Notes under the pieces: model-generated | What the model was told of the DNA's origin: nothing | What the model saw: the letters and a program-made list of their open reading frames with translations, nothing else | Database searches by the model: none | Program-made: the position numbers and the translations under genes | Assembly (NCBI GenBank): GCA_918807975.1 | Contig: OU964923.1 | Span: 20,627,235 to 20,691,234 of the forward strand | Length of the DNA stretch: 64,000 nucleotides | DNA from: Aplidium turbinatum | Lineage: Eukaryota > Chordata > Ascidiacea > Aplousobranchia > Polyclinidae | Reading direction: 5' to 3' | Shown here: positions 47,601-56,523 of the stretch, one piece after another | How the letters are laid out: each line of letters begins with the position of its first letter | Numbering within the stretch: position 1 is the first letter of the stretch

Positions 47601-48967
47601 CGTCGAGTGCTGTGAGCGTCGTCCCAAGGATTCTAAAAGCACTGACGTCAACATAGAACTAACAGGGAGGCTTGGTGACGTCATGAAAGAATCAGCGCAG
47701 ATCGCATCCACGGTGGCCAGGACATTCATCAAACTGAAACACCCCAGAAACAACTTTTTCAATGGAGCCTATCTGCATGTGCACGTGCCAGAGGTCGGAG
47801 TTCGAATTTATTTGTTGGCTAAAACCTGAGTTTTTTTGTTTATTTTTCGATCTATCAGATAAATTCGGAATCTTAATTATTTTTTGTCGTATCTAGACTT
47901 CCATCTTTTGGTTAAAGATTTGCATTGAGTAAACGCAGAAGACAAGGAAGCCAATATTTGTCTCCGCTTTCAAAACTGTCATTAAATGTCTTGTCTAGAC
48001 ACTGCCCCAGTGCTTCATGCTTCCAATAGGCGTTGACTGTTCAACCGTGCAGGAGCTCAACAATTGATGAGGTTGATAACAATGTACTCAGTTTTTTTAC
48101 TCAACTGTTCGCATTGTTGAAAGGTGAAGATCAATTCAATATTGAATGCAACATCGTGTAATACACTTATTATCATTTTCATCAACAGGGGGCGACACCA
48201 AAGGACGGCCCCAGTGCGGGGTGCACGATGGTATCCGCAATGGTATCTCTTGCTTTGAACAAGCCGGTTCGTCAGGATATAGCCATGACAGGAGAGGTCT
48301 CTCTTACTGGGAAAGTATTGCCAGTTGGTGGCATCAAAGAAAAAACTCTCGCCGTGAGTGAAAATCTTTTAATTAATGTGCACGTTTGCTCTTACATGGG
48401 CTCCACATTGAACAGTGACTTTGGTCGCGTAAACGGAGCGATGATTTGATTCCCGGCTCTGAAAACCACCAAACGTTATTATTATCGCAACATCAGTTCA
48501 ACTCTAGTTGTTTTAGCGCAGTCAGGTGTCGCTTCCTTGCTTTTAAACGTAATCGGTCACGCTTAAATAATTACACTTTGAGAAAATTTTGAACTGTTTC
48601 TTGCTCGGTGGTGCTCAGGTGACGTAGGCCAAGGTGCTTACGTTTGTTTTGGCAGATCACTAAAGATCCTTCCCGGATGTTTTCGAATATTTTGGTTTGT
48701 TTTTCTAATTTTGCCTTGTGGTCATTAAGGTTGTTATTGTTTCAATTTCAGGCCAAACGCGCCGGTGTGAAGTGTCTTATTCTTCCTCTTGAAAACGAGA
48801 AAGATTTCAACGATTTAGCGGACTACATCAGGGAGGCGGTAGAGGTCCACTTTGCCTCTCACTACTCTGACGTTTACCAGTGGGCCTTCTCCACGTTAGA
48901 CACCAACGATCCTCTTTTGCCTGAAACTTTGACATCGAAAGATTCCGAATTGTCCTTACCTCAGTGA
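35247..48967 (+). CDS. LONP1: Mitochondrial Lon protease, 19 exons, complete
   Basis: ATP-dependent Ser-Lys protease of the mitochondrial matrix that degrades damaged and regulatory proteins and binds mtDNA. Exons: 35247-35643, 36461-36609, 39358-39569, 39684-39803, 40810-40900, 41336-41428, 41877-41981, 42499-42658, 43461-43605, 43891-43978, 44343-44516, 44970-45113, 46136-46258, 46571-46687, 46836-46976, 47103-47274, 47585-47793, 48189-48353, 48752-48967. They total 3,021 bp, or 1,006 residues (human 959). All phases join. Walker A GPPGVGKT is at residues 558-565 and LIDE at 623-626. The catalytic Ser is in GPSAG (residue 889) and Lys in GGIKEK (residue 932). Introns are GT-AG except the GC-AG one after 44516. 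The first ATG at 35247 is chosen because it opens a basic presequence; ATG at 35265 is in frame. Every key residue is present, so the gene looks functional. Confidence 0.95.
36461..42658 (+). CDS. LONP1: LONP1 exons 2-8: N-terminal substrate-recognition domain
   Basis: Exon 2 encodes [20 protein letters not shown]. Exon 3 encodes [20 protein letters not shown], then [10 protein letters not shown] and [10 protein letters not shown]. Exon 4-5 is a divergent acidic loop. Exon 6 gives [20 protein letters not shown], exon 7 [14 protein letters not shown] and LQDVLEE, exon 8 [20 protein letters not shown] and [15 protein letters not shown]. All follow human LONP1 in order. The long coiled helix of exon 8 links the N-domain to the AAA+ ring. 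The intron 36610-39357 holds the two hAT-like elements. Confidence 0.93.
37563..37570 (+). repeat. Target duplication GGCTAAAG, copy 1 of 3
   Basis: The same 8 bp recur at 38724-38731 and 39189-39196, bounding two hAT-like elements in series. Confidence 0.9.
37571..38723 (-). mobile_element. hAT transposon, decayed, with transposase remnants
   Basis: Termini CAGTGGTTCCCAACC and, inverted, CAGTGATTCCCAACC, with the 8-bp duplication GGCTAAAG. On the - strand, [14 protein letters not shown] and LNRTLQG near 38240-38370 and [14 protein letters not shown] with [12 protein letters not shown] near 37830-37920 match the catalytic-core flank and the C-terminal dimerisation (hATC) region of hAT transposases of the GTF2IRD2/SCAND3 type. 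At 1,153 bp it is too short for an intact gene, so it is internally deleted. It lies in LONP1 intron 2. Confidence 0.88.
38732..39188. mobile_element. hAT-like MITE next to the first, same target
   Basis: Ends CATGGCTACTCA and, inverted, CAGGGCTACCCA. The GC-rich subterminal TGGCGGACCGCGGTCCGAAT is typical of hAT-derived MITEs. The element is 457 bp and is bounded by GGCTAAAG on both sides, sharing one duplication with the neighbour. Confidence 0.75.
39850..40420 (-). mobile_element. Old LINE C fragment, left part
   Basis: Nucleotide-level similarity to the LINE at 8114-8851 in the same order and strand: TTTGCCAGTTGGT, then TCTAGAATG for TCTAGCATA, TTTCTCGTTTTCAC, TATTGCAGGC, TTCTGCTGTACAATATTTCC and AATCTTGCCCTTGTT. 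It is heavily diverged and has a local tandem copy of ACTTTTCTCTTCAT. It lies in LONP1 intron 39804-40809 and continues at 40661. Confidence 0.7.
40428..40660. mobile_element. Element with inverted 14-bp arrays and TTAGGG-like core, inside LINE C
   Basis: The left side has four tandem TTCGGTGAGTCCGA units; the right side has three units inverted (CTCACCGAATC). Between them is TTTTAGGGTTAGGGGTTAGG with further TTAGGG-like copies. GTTATCA at 40421-40427 and 40661-40667 looks like a 7- or 8-bp target duplication, and the LINE C match resumes right after it. No coding sequence. Superfamily not assigned. Confidence 0.65.
40661..40720 (-). mobile_element. Old LINE C fragment, right part
   Basis: The sequence after the second GTTATCA follows the LINE at about 8680-8730 (AGCTGCTCGTATTCAC, then CCATTACCTAGT), weakly but collinearly. 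Confidence 0.5.
40945..41110 (+). repeat. Dispersed repeat with hammerhead-like stem-loop
   Basis: Starts ATAAAGTGATTCTGATGT like 17086 and ends in CTGATGA (41069), a GCCG/CGGC stem and CAAAAGCTC. The first half of a hammerhead core is there, but the GAAAC box is not, so it is likely decayed. It lies in LONP1 intron 40901-41335. Confidence 0.4.
42842..43145 (-). mobile_element. tRNA-derived SINE, - orientation
   Basis: Read on the - strand, it opens with CCCCAGCGGATAAGGCGCTG, then CTTTCCAATAATGCGAACC and TGATTCGACTCCCGGC. These have the spacing of tRNA A and B boxes (anticodon arm between). The body with GGCGGCCGAGAGAAAGGAAC matches 15225-15485. It lies in LONP1 intron 42659-43460. Confidence 0.8.
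43461..46976 (+). CDS. LONP1: LONP1 exons 9-15: AAA+ ATPase module
   Basis: Exon 9-10 encode [20 protein letters not shown] and [13 protein letters not shown]. Exon 11 holds [20 protein letters not shown] and Walker [10 protein letters not shown]. Exon 12 has [20 protein letters not shown], then GAMPGK, and the start of Walker B (LVLIDE), completed by [20 protein letters not shown] in exon 13. Exon 14 gives VLFICTANV and [15 protein letters not shown], and exon 15 the sensor-2 helices with [15 protein letters not shown]. All are in canonical order. The donor at 44516 is AAG|GCAAGT. Confidence 0.95.
47103..48967 (+). CDS. LONP1: LONP1 exons 16-19: protease domain
   Basis: Exon 16 encodes [20 protein letters not shown]. 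Exon 17 encodes [16 protein letters not shown], then AYLHVHVPE. Exon 18 encodes [17 protein letters not shown], with the catalytic Ser, [20 protein letters not shown] with the catalytic Lys, and exon 19 [19 protein letters not shown] and the C-terminus, stop TGA 48965-48967. The active-site pair and the surrounding strands are unchanged from active Lon enzymes. Confidence 0.96.
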
Positions 48968-49011
48968 TGACCATACCCATTCATCATTGATTACTTAACG
49001 CGGAATTTATC

Positions 49012-49017
49012 ATTAAA
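49012..49017 (+). terminator. LONP1: Candidate LONP1 polyadenylation signal
   Basis: ATTAAA, 44 bp after the stop codon and the nearest signal variant. The cleavage site is not visible. Confidence 0.45.
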
Positions 49018-49456
49018 GATGTTTAAGAAAGTCATGCAACAAACTCTGACTTTCCCTTTGTTAATCCTATAGTTTATGTTGCCAACAGTAGCTCATCGAA
49101 AGGTGTTATATCGCATAAAGTATATGACGTTATTGCAGTTAGTTGTTGAAAGGTGTTCGCTAATCACAAGTTTTATTGTATATTGTTCACGTTGGTTATT
49201 AAACTGTGACTTTTTTAATTGTCTATCATTGATGGCTTCTTCAATGTCATTAAGACAGTCACTTTGTATGCAAATTCATCTAGCAGAAAAATGCATCAAT
49301 GCCACTAGGTCGCTAGGTGATGCCATGGGCCACTTTAAAACGAAAAGTGTATTTCCTCCAGGCTTGATACGAAGTTGTGCATTTCAATACCAACCATAGG
49401 TGCATTTTCGCAGTTTTACAATCTTGTAAAGGCTTTGAACCACTGACGCAGGCTAG

Positions 49457-49743
49457 GTCACTAAATTTGACAGGAGGTGCCACTGAATGGAGAGTTGTCT
49501 TTGAAATGCGTTGCTCAAACGCACACCTCGTGAGTCGAACAAGCGCCGCTTGATCTTGCAGCCAAAATATTTGTTTTTTTTTTCTTTTTGGTACCTTCAG
49601 CCTATGAATGCTTCGTCACATTTACAGTAAATTGACGTCAGAAAAGTAACCTGCTGCAGCTTTGAACAACGAAAAAGTTTCTCCTCGTCATATTGAAATG
49701 TTATATGCATTCTCAATCGAAATAGTGTGCTGACCAATTCTTT
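49457..49743 (+). repeat. 286-bp direct repeat, copy 1
   Basis: Nearly identical to 50318-50603, starting GTCACTAAATTTGAC and ending GACCAATTCTTT. Differences seen: one extra TA in TTATATGCAT, one T in a T-run, and two base changes. Part of it (TTGAAATGCGTTGCTCAAACG) also recurs inverted and diverged at 59165-59212, so the segment is itself a dispersed repeat. Confidence 0.9.
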
Positions 49744-50317
49744 TCAATCAATCAATGTTTTGTTTGTCAGTAACAGGAACATAGGTACATGTTTGAAATA
49801 TGCAATATACACAGTACAAAAGTTACACAAGTTCCCATACCGACAGGGAGACAACGAGACGACCATGCGGTCTACTAGTCAGTTGCCACCCTACGGAAAT
49901 TACGATTTTGCCATTTAAAATAAGCTTACAAGAGAAAAATAATAATTGAAACGTTCCCGCGCTTCAACAACAGCATACGCACAAAAAAAAACATATTGAT
50001 GATAACGTAGGCCAAAACACAAAATTCCATGAAGCAAGCAGAGAATAATAAAGTTTCCGAAGCAACTGACAAGTTGGTTTCCATAACATATCACTTACGA
50101 TGCACTGTAGCTTTGTAAAATTAACGTTTTGATCTCTTTTTTGAAACAATGAAATGATAAGTTTTTTAGCCTACTTGGAACCTCTGACCAGAGCATTGGT
50201 CCCAATACCTGCATGGACTTCTTGCCAAATTCTGTGTTTGATCTGTTTATAAAATAATTGTTGCTTGTTTGATATCTTGTGTTATGCTGATGAATAGATG
50301 AAGCATTTGTCACTAAA
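49744..50317 (-). mobile_element. LINE D, 5'-truncated, between the two direct repeats
   Basis: On the - strand, TRYQTSNNYF, VLGPMLWSEVPSRLKNL and CFKKEIKTLIL form the end of a CR1/Jockey-like LINE protein (general pattern NTR..., GP..WN.LP, FK...K..L), with the stop at 50095. The 3' UTR ends in ATTGATTGATTG at copy 1 of the direct repeat. The truncated 5' end sits at copy 2. The clade is a guess from this pattern. Confidence 0.75.
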
Positions 50318-50603
50318 GTCACTAAATTTGACAGGAGGTGCCACTGAATGGAGAGTTGTCTTTGAAATGCGTTGCTCAAACGCACACCTCGTGAGTCGAA
50401 CAAGCGCCGCTTGATCTTGCAGCCAAAATATTTGTTTTTTTTTTTCTTTTTGGTACCTTCAGCCTATGAATGCTTCGTCACATTTACAGTAAATTGACGT
50501 CAGAAAAGTAACCTGCTGCAGCTTCGAACAACGAAAAAGTTTCTCCTCGTCATATTGAAATGTTATGCATTCTCAATCGAAATAGTGTGCAGACCAATTC
50601 TTT
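50318..50603 (+). repeat. 286-bp direct repeat, copy 2
   Basis: See copy 1 at 49457-49743. It follows directly after the 5' end of the truncated LINE D. Confidence 0.9.
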
Positions 50604-50616
50604 AGTTACTGTAGGC

Positions 50617-51021
50617 CAGGGGTCACCAAACTACGGCCCGCCATGTGCTGCCAAAATAATAGCTGCACCACAACTGTTAAGTTACCAAACTTTTTGTAAA
50701 AAGTTAAATAAAAAGAAAAAAGTTACCAAATTTTTTGTAAAGGACTGACGTTGTGTTGAGAAAATTTGGAAAGATGTAATGTTTTTTCAAGAGCACGATG
50801 CCCTGTAGTGTATCACAGCAGGGTATACCTTTTCCAGCAACCTTTCGATTTTCATCACAACTTTGCTATTCCACCGCTGACTTTGTTATTTATTGTGCTC
50901 AATTCAAGTCAATGGAGATCCTAAATAGTTGTACTGTATATCTTTTCGCAATTTGCATCCGGCCCGCAACTGTTAATCTCGCGGCAATCCGGCCCTCAGA
51001 GAAAAAGTTTGGTGACGCCTG
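50617..51021. mobile_element. hAT-like MITE with exact 8-bp duplication
   Basis: Ends CAGGGGTCACCAAACT and, inverted, CAGGCGTCACCAAACTTT. Subterminal CGGCCCGCC and GGCCCGCAAC/CCGGCCCTCA. Target duplication CTGTAGGC at 50609-50616 and 51022-51029. It is 405 bp and noncoding. Confidence 0.88.
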
Positions 51022-51029
51022 CTGTAGGC

Positions 51030-52041
51030 TATGTAAAAAAAACAAAAAAACCTTAGATTATTTACATAAAAGTTTAGAAAAGAAGAAGAAAAAAGCAAAT
51101 CGTGTTTTTTACTATAAAAGATTGTAAATCCAAAAGTCAAATGAACATGTTATGTTCGCAAAGCGTGCAGATGAATTCGAGCTTCAGAATAACATCATAG
51201 ATGGATCTACAAGTTAAATCTGCCATCATAAGACAAAAACATGTTTATTTGGATTTTCAATCACTATCTGGTGTAAAACCACCTGGCAAATGGGTGCGGT
51301 AGGCTATAGGCAGTCATTTTGTACAATTCTATAAATAATTGAAAAAAAATTACCTTCATTTGAAATATTTTTACTTTAGTGACTTGTAATGTAACATTAT
51401 AAAATGTATATAAACAGTGCTTGCAGAAATGTTTCAAGATAATTAATAGCTTTTCAAAGCTTGAGAAGGAATTTATCTTTTCATTGGGTTTGCAAAAATA
51501 GAAAACTAGGCTTTGTTCTAATCAAATTGACGTCGTAATGCCGTCATGCTATTTTTTCTTACGTCATGACGCTACAATTAACTTTAGTTTTCAGAAAAAG
51601 GAAATACCATTTTACGGTTTCCCACCTATAGTAGCTTAAATAAGCAGACTATGTCCGACCAATATAAAATATAATGTGCTAAAGCTGCTAGTATAAACTT
51701 ATGCAAATATTTAATTAGGTCAAAGCGCTTTTAAAATCAAACAAAAACTTTTTAATTGCTTTATTCCAGTACGACAAACCATCAGTCAATTGCATGCAGA
51801 TGAGATCGTAGGCTTAAACGTCAGGTGGCAAACCTATTTAGTTTTTATGGGGAGATAAACAGAAACCATCGCTTCTTTACTTAGACTTTGTCAACAATGT
51901 GACATTTGCATAAAACATATCACGGGTGGGCTGCCATGAGAAACAATCTTTTTCTAATTTTGTTCTTTTATGTTTATTCCTTATCTTTTAGTTTTGTCAC
52001 TGAATGAACTTCTGATCTTGCTCCAAAAGGGATCGTTAAAA
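51030..52041. other. Intergenic, nothing recognised
   Basis: AT-rich sequence with a few TAGGC(C)TA-type motifs. No exon, RNA gene or element end was identified. Confidence 0.5.
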
Positions 52042-52133
52042 GATCCCAGACAGTCACTTTATCTGGTCCAGATCTTTACCAGATCGGGTATGGATCTGAC
52101 CAGATCTGGGCTAGGTAAAGTGGCTGTCTGAGA
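52042..52133. mobile_element. Foldback MITE, second family with CCCAGACAG ends
   Basis: Left TCCCAGACAGTCACTTTATC and right GTAAAGTGGCTGTCTGAGA are inverted repeats, with inner CCAGATC/GATCTGG pairs. It shares the first nine terminal bases with the DENND4-intron MITE family but has an unrelated interior. Confidence 0.75.
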
Positions 52134-52224
52134 TAAGTCATTGAATCATTTTTTCAACCGCAACATTTTTTTTTCTTTGCTTAAGTTCTTGTTTATTTTG
52201 TTCTAGAACGTTTGGTATATTCTT

Positions 52225-52400
52225 TCACCAGCCATCATCATCATCATTTTCAGCCTGTGAGAGCCCACTGCAGAGCGTAAGCCTTCCCCTTTTCATGCCA
52301 ATTTACATGATTATGTGCTAGTTGGTACCAATTGGTTGTATTGCATTGTTTGTCAATGTCGTCCCTCCATCTTACTTTTGGTTTTCACCAGCCATAGTGA
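52225..52400 (-). mobile_element. LINE B-like 3' end
   Basis: On the - strand it ends in GATGATGATGATGGCTGG after an AAATTGGCATGAAAAGGGG segment, the same architecture as LINE B at 32760. It includes AAAGTAAGATGGAGGGACGA near its 5' side, resembling the last conserved LINE protein stretch. Confidence 0.5.
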
Positions 52401-52914
52401 CGCCATACTCACGAAATACACTAAGAATAGTTGGTTGCTTGAATCTGTATTTAGTGAGAAAACCTATTGATGGTGACAATGTTTTCCAGGTTATATTAGA
52501 AGTTATTGCTGATAGGAATGTTGCAAATACACCTACTCAATCGTCGCGTAAATTACAAGGAATTTATGCGCCTGCTGTATATTGTTGTCTGTTAACCATT
52601 TTCAGAGTTCATGTTTGTGATCATGTTTTTAACCAACAGTTCATTTGCATGTTTGAAAAGTATTTCTAATCTGACGTTCGGGAAAATTTTGATTTCAATT
52701 AACCTCAAATGTCATTCATATACAAAAAGCTAAATTATTTATTTTTTAATGGGCCTAACAGTGAAGTCATCGCGTTATACAATATTGCACCCTTTATCTT
52801 GACATTCAAAACAAGTCATTTTGATTGAAATCAATGACATTGTAGGCCTACGCTGTTGGAAGAGTAAAACAGGATCGTCACAAGCCAAGAGCACCAGAAA
52901 TAAAATAAACTCCG

Positions 52915-53058
52915 ATGACATTCTCAGCTCTCAAAATTAACAACATATCCAGTAAGGCTGCCTTATCACATTCTTTAAAAGTCGCTACTAGGGGTTGGAG
53001 TAACGTAAAAACGGCAACAACGAGTGTGGCAGATGAAAAACAAAATATTAAAGTCAAT
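52915..53058 (+). CDS. Possible first exon with mitochondrial presequence
   Basis: From ATG 52915 the frame gives MTFSALKINNISSKAALSHS followed by LKVATRGWSNVKTATTSVAD. There is no acidic residue in the first 40, several Lys/Arg, and many Ser/Thr, as in a matrix-targeting signal. A donor may lie at AAT|GTGTTC (53058) or AAA|GTCAAT. No downstream exon was recognised before the window ends, so the protein is unknown and the call rests on composition only. Confidence 0.3.
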
Positions 53059-53100
53059 GTGTTCTACATTTCTTTTAATTTTATTACGTTGATCAAATGA

Positions 53101-55600
53101 AACAATTTAATTTATGTGTGGCTGCTTCTACAGTGCGTGGTTGATACAATAGGAAAGTCTGTAGATCAAGGTGGCCCAACGTTTTTCACGCATGGGTCTC
53201 ATTTCACTATTCATGAGTTTTGACAGGCTTAGTAGCAAATCTATAAAAAAAACTTAGGGGCACTAGATTTTTAATAAAATAAAAAATTTAACAAGAATAA
53301 ACTATAAAACACAAAATTTAAGGTTCAAAAAGCAAATAGTTTCTCATAGGGGCTTGACAAATTTTACCTTATTTCATGATCATTTTTGCGTATGTTTTTG
53401 GCGCAATAAATTAATTTGACTTGACAATTTATCTTTTTGTTAAGACGCCCACATGATAGCCTATTTGATCAAACTTATCAAATCAAAACGAAATACAAGG
53501 TTGTCTTAAAAATTGAAAATACATTCCAGATTAAATTTTCACAGTCACAGAAAGATTTCAATAATTTATTATCATGTAGCGCAAGCATTTTGAAAACCTG
53601 ATGTGCTAGAGCAAAAAAGTGCAAATTTTTAATTGGCGCAAAAAATAATAAGAAAAGTTGATCTGTATTTTTGGTTATGAAAATATTAAAATATGGGCTA
53701 CAAGTGTAAAAGACGTTGCTGCGTTAAAAATGATAGAAATCTCGAGTTTAAAAAATCACATTTTTTGATTTCAGACTCAGAGCAAGACTACTGAAGACCT
53801 AAAACAGTCCGACTAAAGATGACCAAAGTTGGCATTAAAAATTACACAACATTTTGCTCTTAAACTAAAGTTAATTAAGACCTCCATGATTGATTCAATG
53901 TAATGCATGGCTACATAAATTACAAAATGTGCTTACATTTCTTATTCAATTCAAGTTTATGGTGTTTTTAATGCTTTTTGAAAAGCAACAATAAATCAGT
54001 TACTCTTGTAGCCTACCTCAGTAACGTTTGGACTGATCCAGCAAAATTGGAATACTTTGAGCGTCATGAGTCGATGAGATATCACCAAACTGGAAGTTTT
54101 AAAAAGTCCAATATGAAGCTCTTAAAATCGAGATTTGCGAATACCTTGTAAATTTAAACTCGAAGCTGAACAGAAATCAATAAATACCACAACTCTGTTA
54201 GTAATTCCTATACAAAAACCGGCTTAGGGAAAAAGAACGAATAGTCTTACTTTCATTAATGTCATAGGTCTAGGACTAGGTGGTAGAAAGAGAATCAACT
54301 CATCCTACTCATTTTCAAATATTAACGGCTTTAAAACGTTTTTATCTTTTAAAGATTATGGTGTTATTCGTTTCATAACTTTTGAACTAATTTGAATTTT
54401 GAATAATATTTTTCAAGTTCAAAATTTTAACTCAAGTTCAAAACTCAGCGCAGCGGCCTAACTTTTCTTGGCTGATTGACTTGAGGTTGAACTACCGAAA
54501 TCTTTGATACCATAACGTTTCACTATGATCATGCATCAGACAAAATATTTTCATGGAAAGTAGCCTATTGTTGATAGTTTTACTATGAAAGAAACATTGT
54601 ATTGCAAAACACGACGATTTAAGGTGACTAATAAAAAAATACATCACAAAAGTTTATTGCATGGAAGCGTTTTTGGTATTATTTCTTTGCCTATCTGCTT
54701 AGCCAAACTTACATTTCGTTTTTCTTCTACTATAAGTCTATAATTGTTTCACTAGATTTAGGTTTATTTTATTCTGATGTTAACCCCTGAAGAGAGTCAG
54801 ACGAGAACCTGTAGCTTCAAGCTATGTACAACCTTTCCAATCGTAATTTTCAAGTTTTTTTTACCACCAATCAACTCTTCTTTGCCAATAAAATACACAG
54901 AATTCGACAAATAAACGTCTAACGTTCACAAACAATAGAAAAGATTAAACTATATGGCACGTGGCACAAAAGATAACTTGTATGTGACCCGGATGGCTGT
55001 ACATCCAAACGTCTCTTAACACTTGATAAGAAAAATTCTTTAACTGCAAAAAATAATAAGAACAAAACCTTTTGCTTTTCAGCAAAGAGGAGAGAGCTTA
55101 AACAAAGAGGAGGATATTTCGCACTTGAGGCATTTCTTATCCTTGATTTAGCGGCGAGAACGTTACGGCTATGTAAAAATATATAGTTGCACGACATTTT
55201 TCGTTTGCCATGCAACGTCACATCAAGAAGCGCCACTGTTAAGTCATAAATCAATATTGAAAAATATTTAAATTAAATTGTTGCCGTGGTACCATAGCGA
55301 CGGTGCAAATGAGCATGACTCTTCGTTAAAAGCTTTTATATAAGAAAAGCCAATTGCACAACAGATTACATCGGCCTATACTTGTTTTTAGGAAGACGAT
55401 TGCCTGTCCAAAACTTCAGAGTAACCTCTGTTAGTTTTAAGAAAGTTCAGAGTAACTTCTTTTTTACTTTTGTCTACCACATAAATATACTTCATGAAAA
55501 TTATTATGCACTACGGTTCTTCAAAGTTGGTGAGCTTTGATTTACCTCACAACATTGTAAAATAATCAATGATCTTGATGAAATAGCAAAATTTGTTAGT
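53101..55600. other. Intergenic or long intron, nothing recognised
   Basis: AT-rich sequence. Near 53168, AAGGTGGCCCAACG resembles a hAT end, but no partner end was found. Short open frames (for example 54919-55254 on the - strand) have compositions of noncoding DNA. Confidence 0.45.
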
Positions 55601-55606
55601 TTTATT
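55601..55606 (-). terminator. Candidate polyadenylation signal for the cortexin-like gene
   Basis: AATAAA on the - strand, 462 bp past the stop codon at 56068. Confidence 0.3.
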
Positions 55607-56067
55607 CTAAAATATGTTTTTTCATATCTCATTTTTGGAATGACTTTTTAAATCTTCTCACAACGACCACATGTAGTCTAAACTGTAGAGCTTGAATCTT
55701 TAAACTTATTTTCGCGACAAACAAAACTGCTCAACGTCATGATTTATAAATTCTGGAGGAAAAACTTAAAATACTGTAGCTTGCTTTTGTTCATTAAAGT
55801 TTTGGCTTTGTTCAAGAAATATCAGTTTAGAAAAGCTCGTACTGAAGTAAGACGAATTTGAATATTTTCGAACTCAAAGCAATAGTTCAGAAAAAAAGCC
55901 AAAAAAACACTAAGAATCAAAACAACAAAAGAGTTTCAACAAAATCTTCAGCAAAACAAGTCGCTTTGACACTTGACAATACTTTCTAAAACGCTACTAG
56001 ACTACAACTTTCTCTTCTTCCTTCGTTAAGAAATAAATATCAGAGTTTTTGTCTAAAAGTATTCTTG

Positions 56068-56523
56068 TCACCCCGGGGAAGCCCCGGCGCGTAGGGTCAA
56101 GCCAGGAAACATCTTGGAGTCTCGTTTCTCTAATGTTTCCAACCAAGCAACACGTGCCACTGTGTTATATGGGTCCAAGGTTGTTCTGACGCAACGAACC
56201 ATGTAGATGGAGAAGAAAATGAGCAGGATGAACAAAAGAAAATAAACGATTGTTTCTTCAATGTAAAAATGACTCGCTTCCAATTGGTCATGCTCATCAG
56301 AAGGGGCGTGTGAAGCGGCGTGGGCCACAACTTTACGTAATATTGAAGATGCCTGTTGGCCATGCAGCTCATGTGTGGATTCTTGTGACAAAAGATTTGT
56401 CAGCAGTTGATTTGTTCTTGTAATGATCGGATCTTCATTGAGAAACGCAGCATCATCCGTAGTTGCTTCAAGGTTCATCGCCAGTGGTTCCGAAGACGAC
56501 CGATGATGCCGTATCGAGGACAT
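56068..56523 (-). CDS. Cortexin-like single-pass membrane protein
   Basis: One uninterrupted frame of 151 codons. The start is fixed by an in-frame TAA two codons upstream. Residues 1-85 are hydrophilic and His/Ser-rich. Residues 89-108 form a transmembrane helix (TIVYFLLFILLIFFSIY). MVRCVRTTLDPY follows at 108-119, then a Trp-Leu-Glu region and a short cytosolic tail. Vertebrate cortexins (about 80 residues) have the same layout: hydrophobic helix, MVRCVRILLDPY, then W..(x)..LE(K/R). Cortexins are brain-enriched, and their biochemical role is poorly known. The long N-terminal half here is not in vertebrate cortexins. It could be one exon of a larger gene, but no splice signals demand it. Confidence 0.72.
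   Translation of the reverse strand: MSSIRHHRSSSEPLAMNLEATTDDAAFLNEDPIITRTNQLLTNLLSQESTHELHGQQASSILRKVVAHAASHAPSDEHDQLEASHFYIEETIVYFLLFILLIFFSIYMVRCVRTTLDPYNTVARVAWLETLEKRDSKMFPGLTLRAGASPG

Noticed and set aside
49076-49399. 107-codon + strand frame behind LONP1
   Set aside because: Likely 3' UTR or intergenic; no recognised motif and no conserved composition.
53160-53200. hAT-like terminus AAGGTGGCCCAACG
   Set aside because: No matching inverted end or 8-bp duplication was found nearby, so no element can be delimited.
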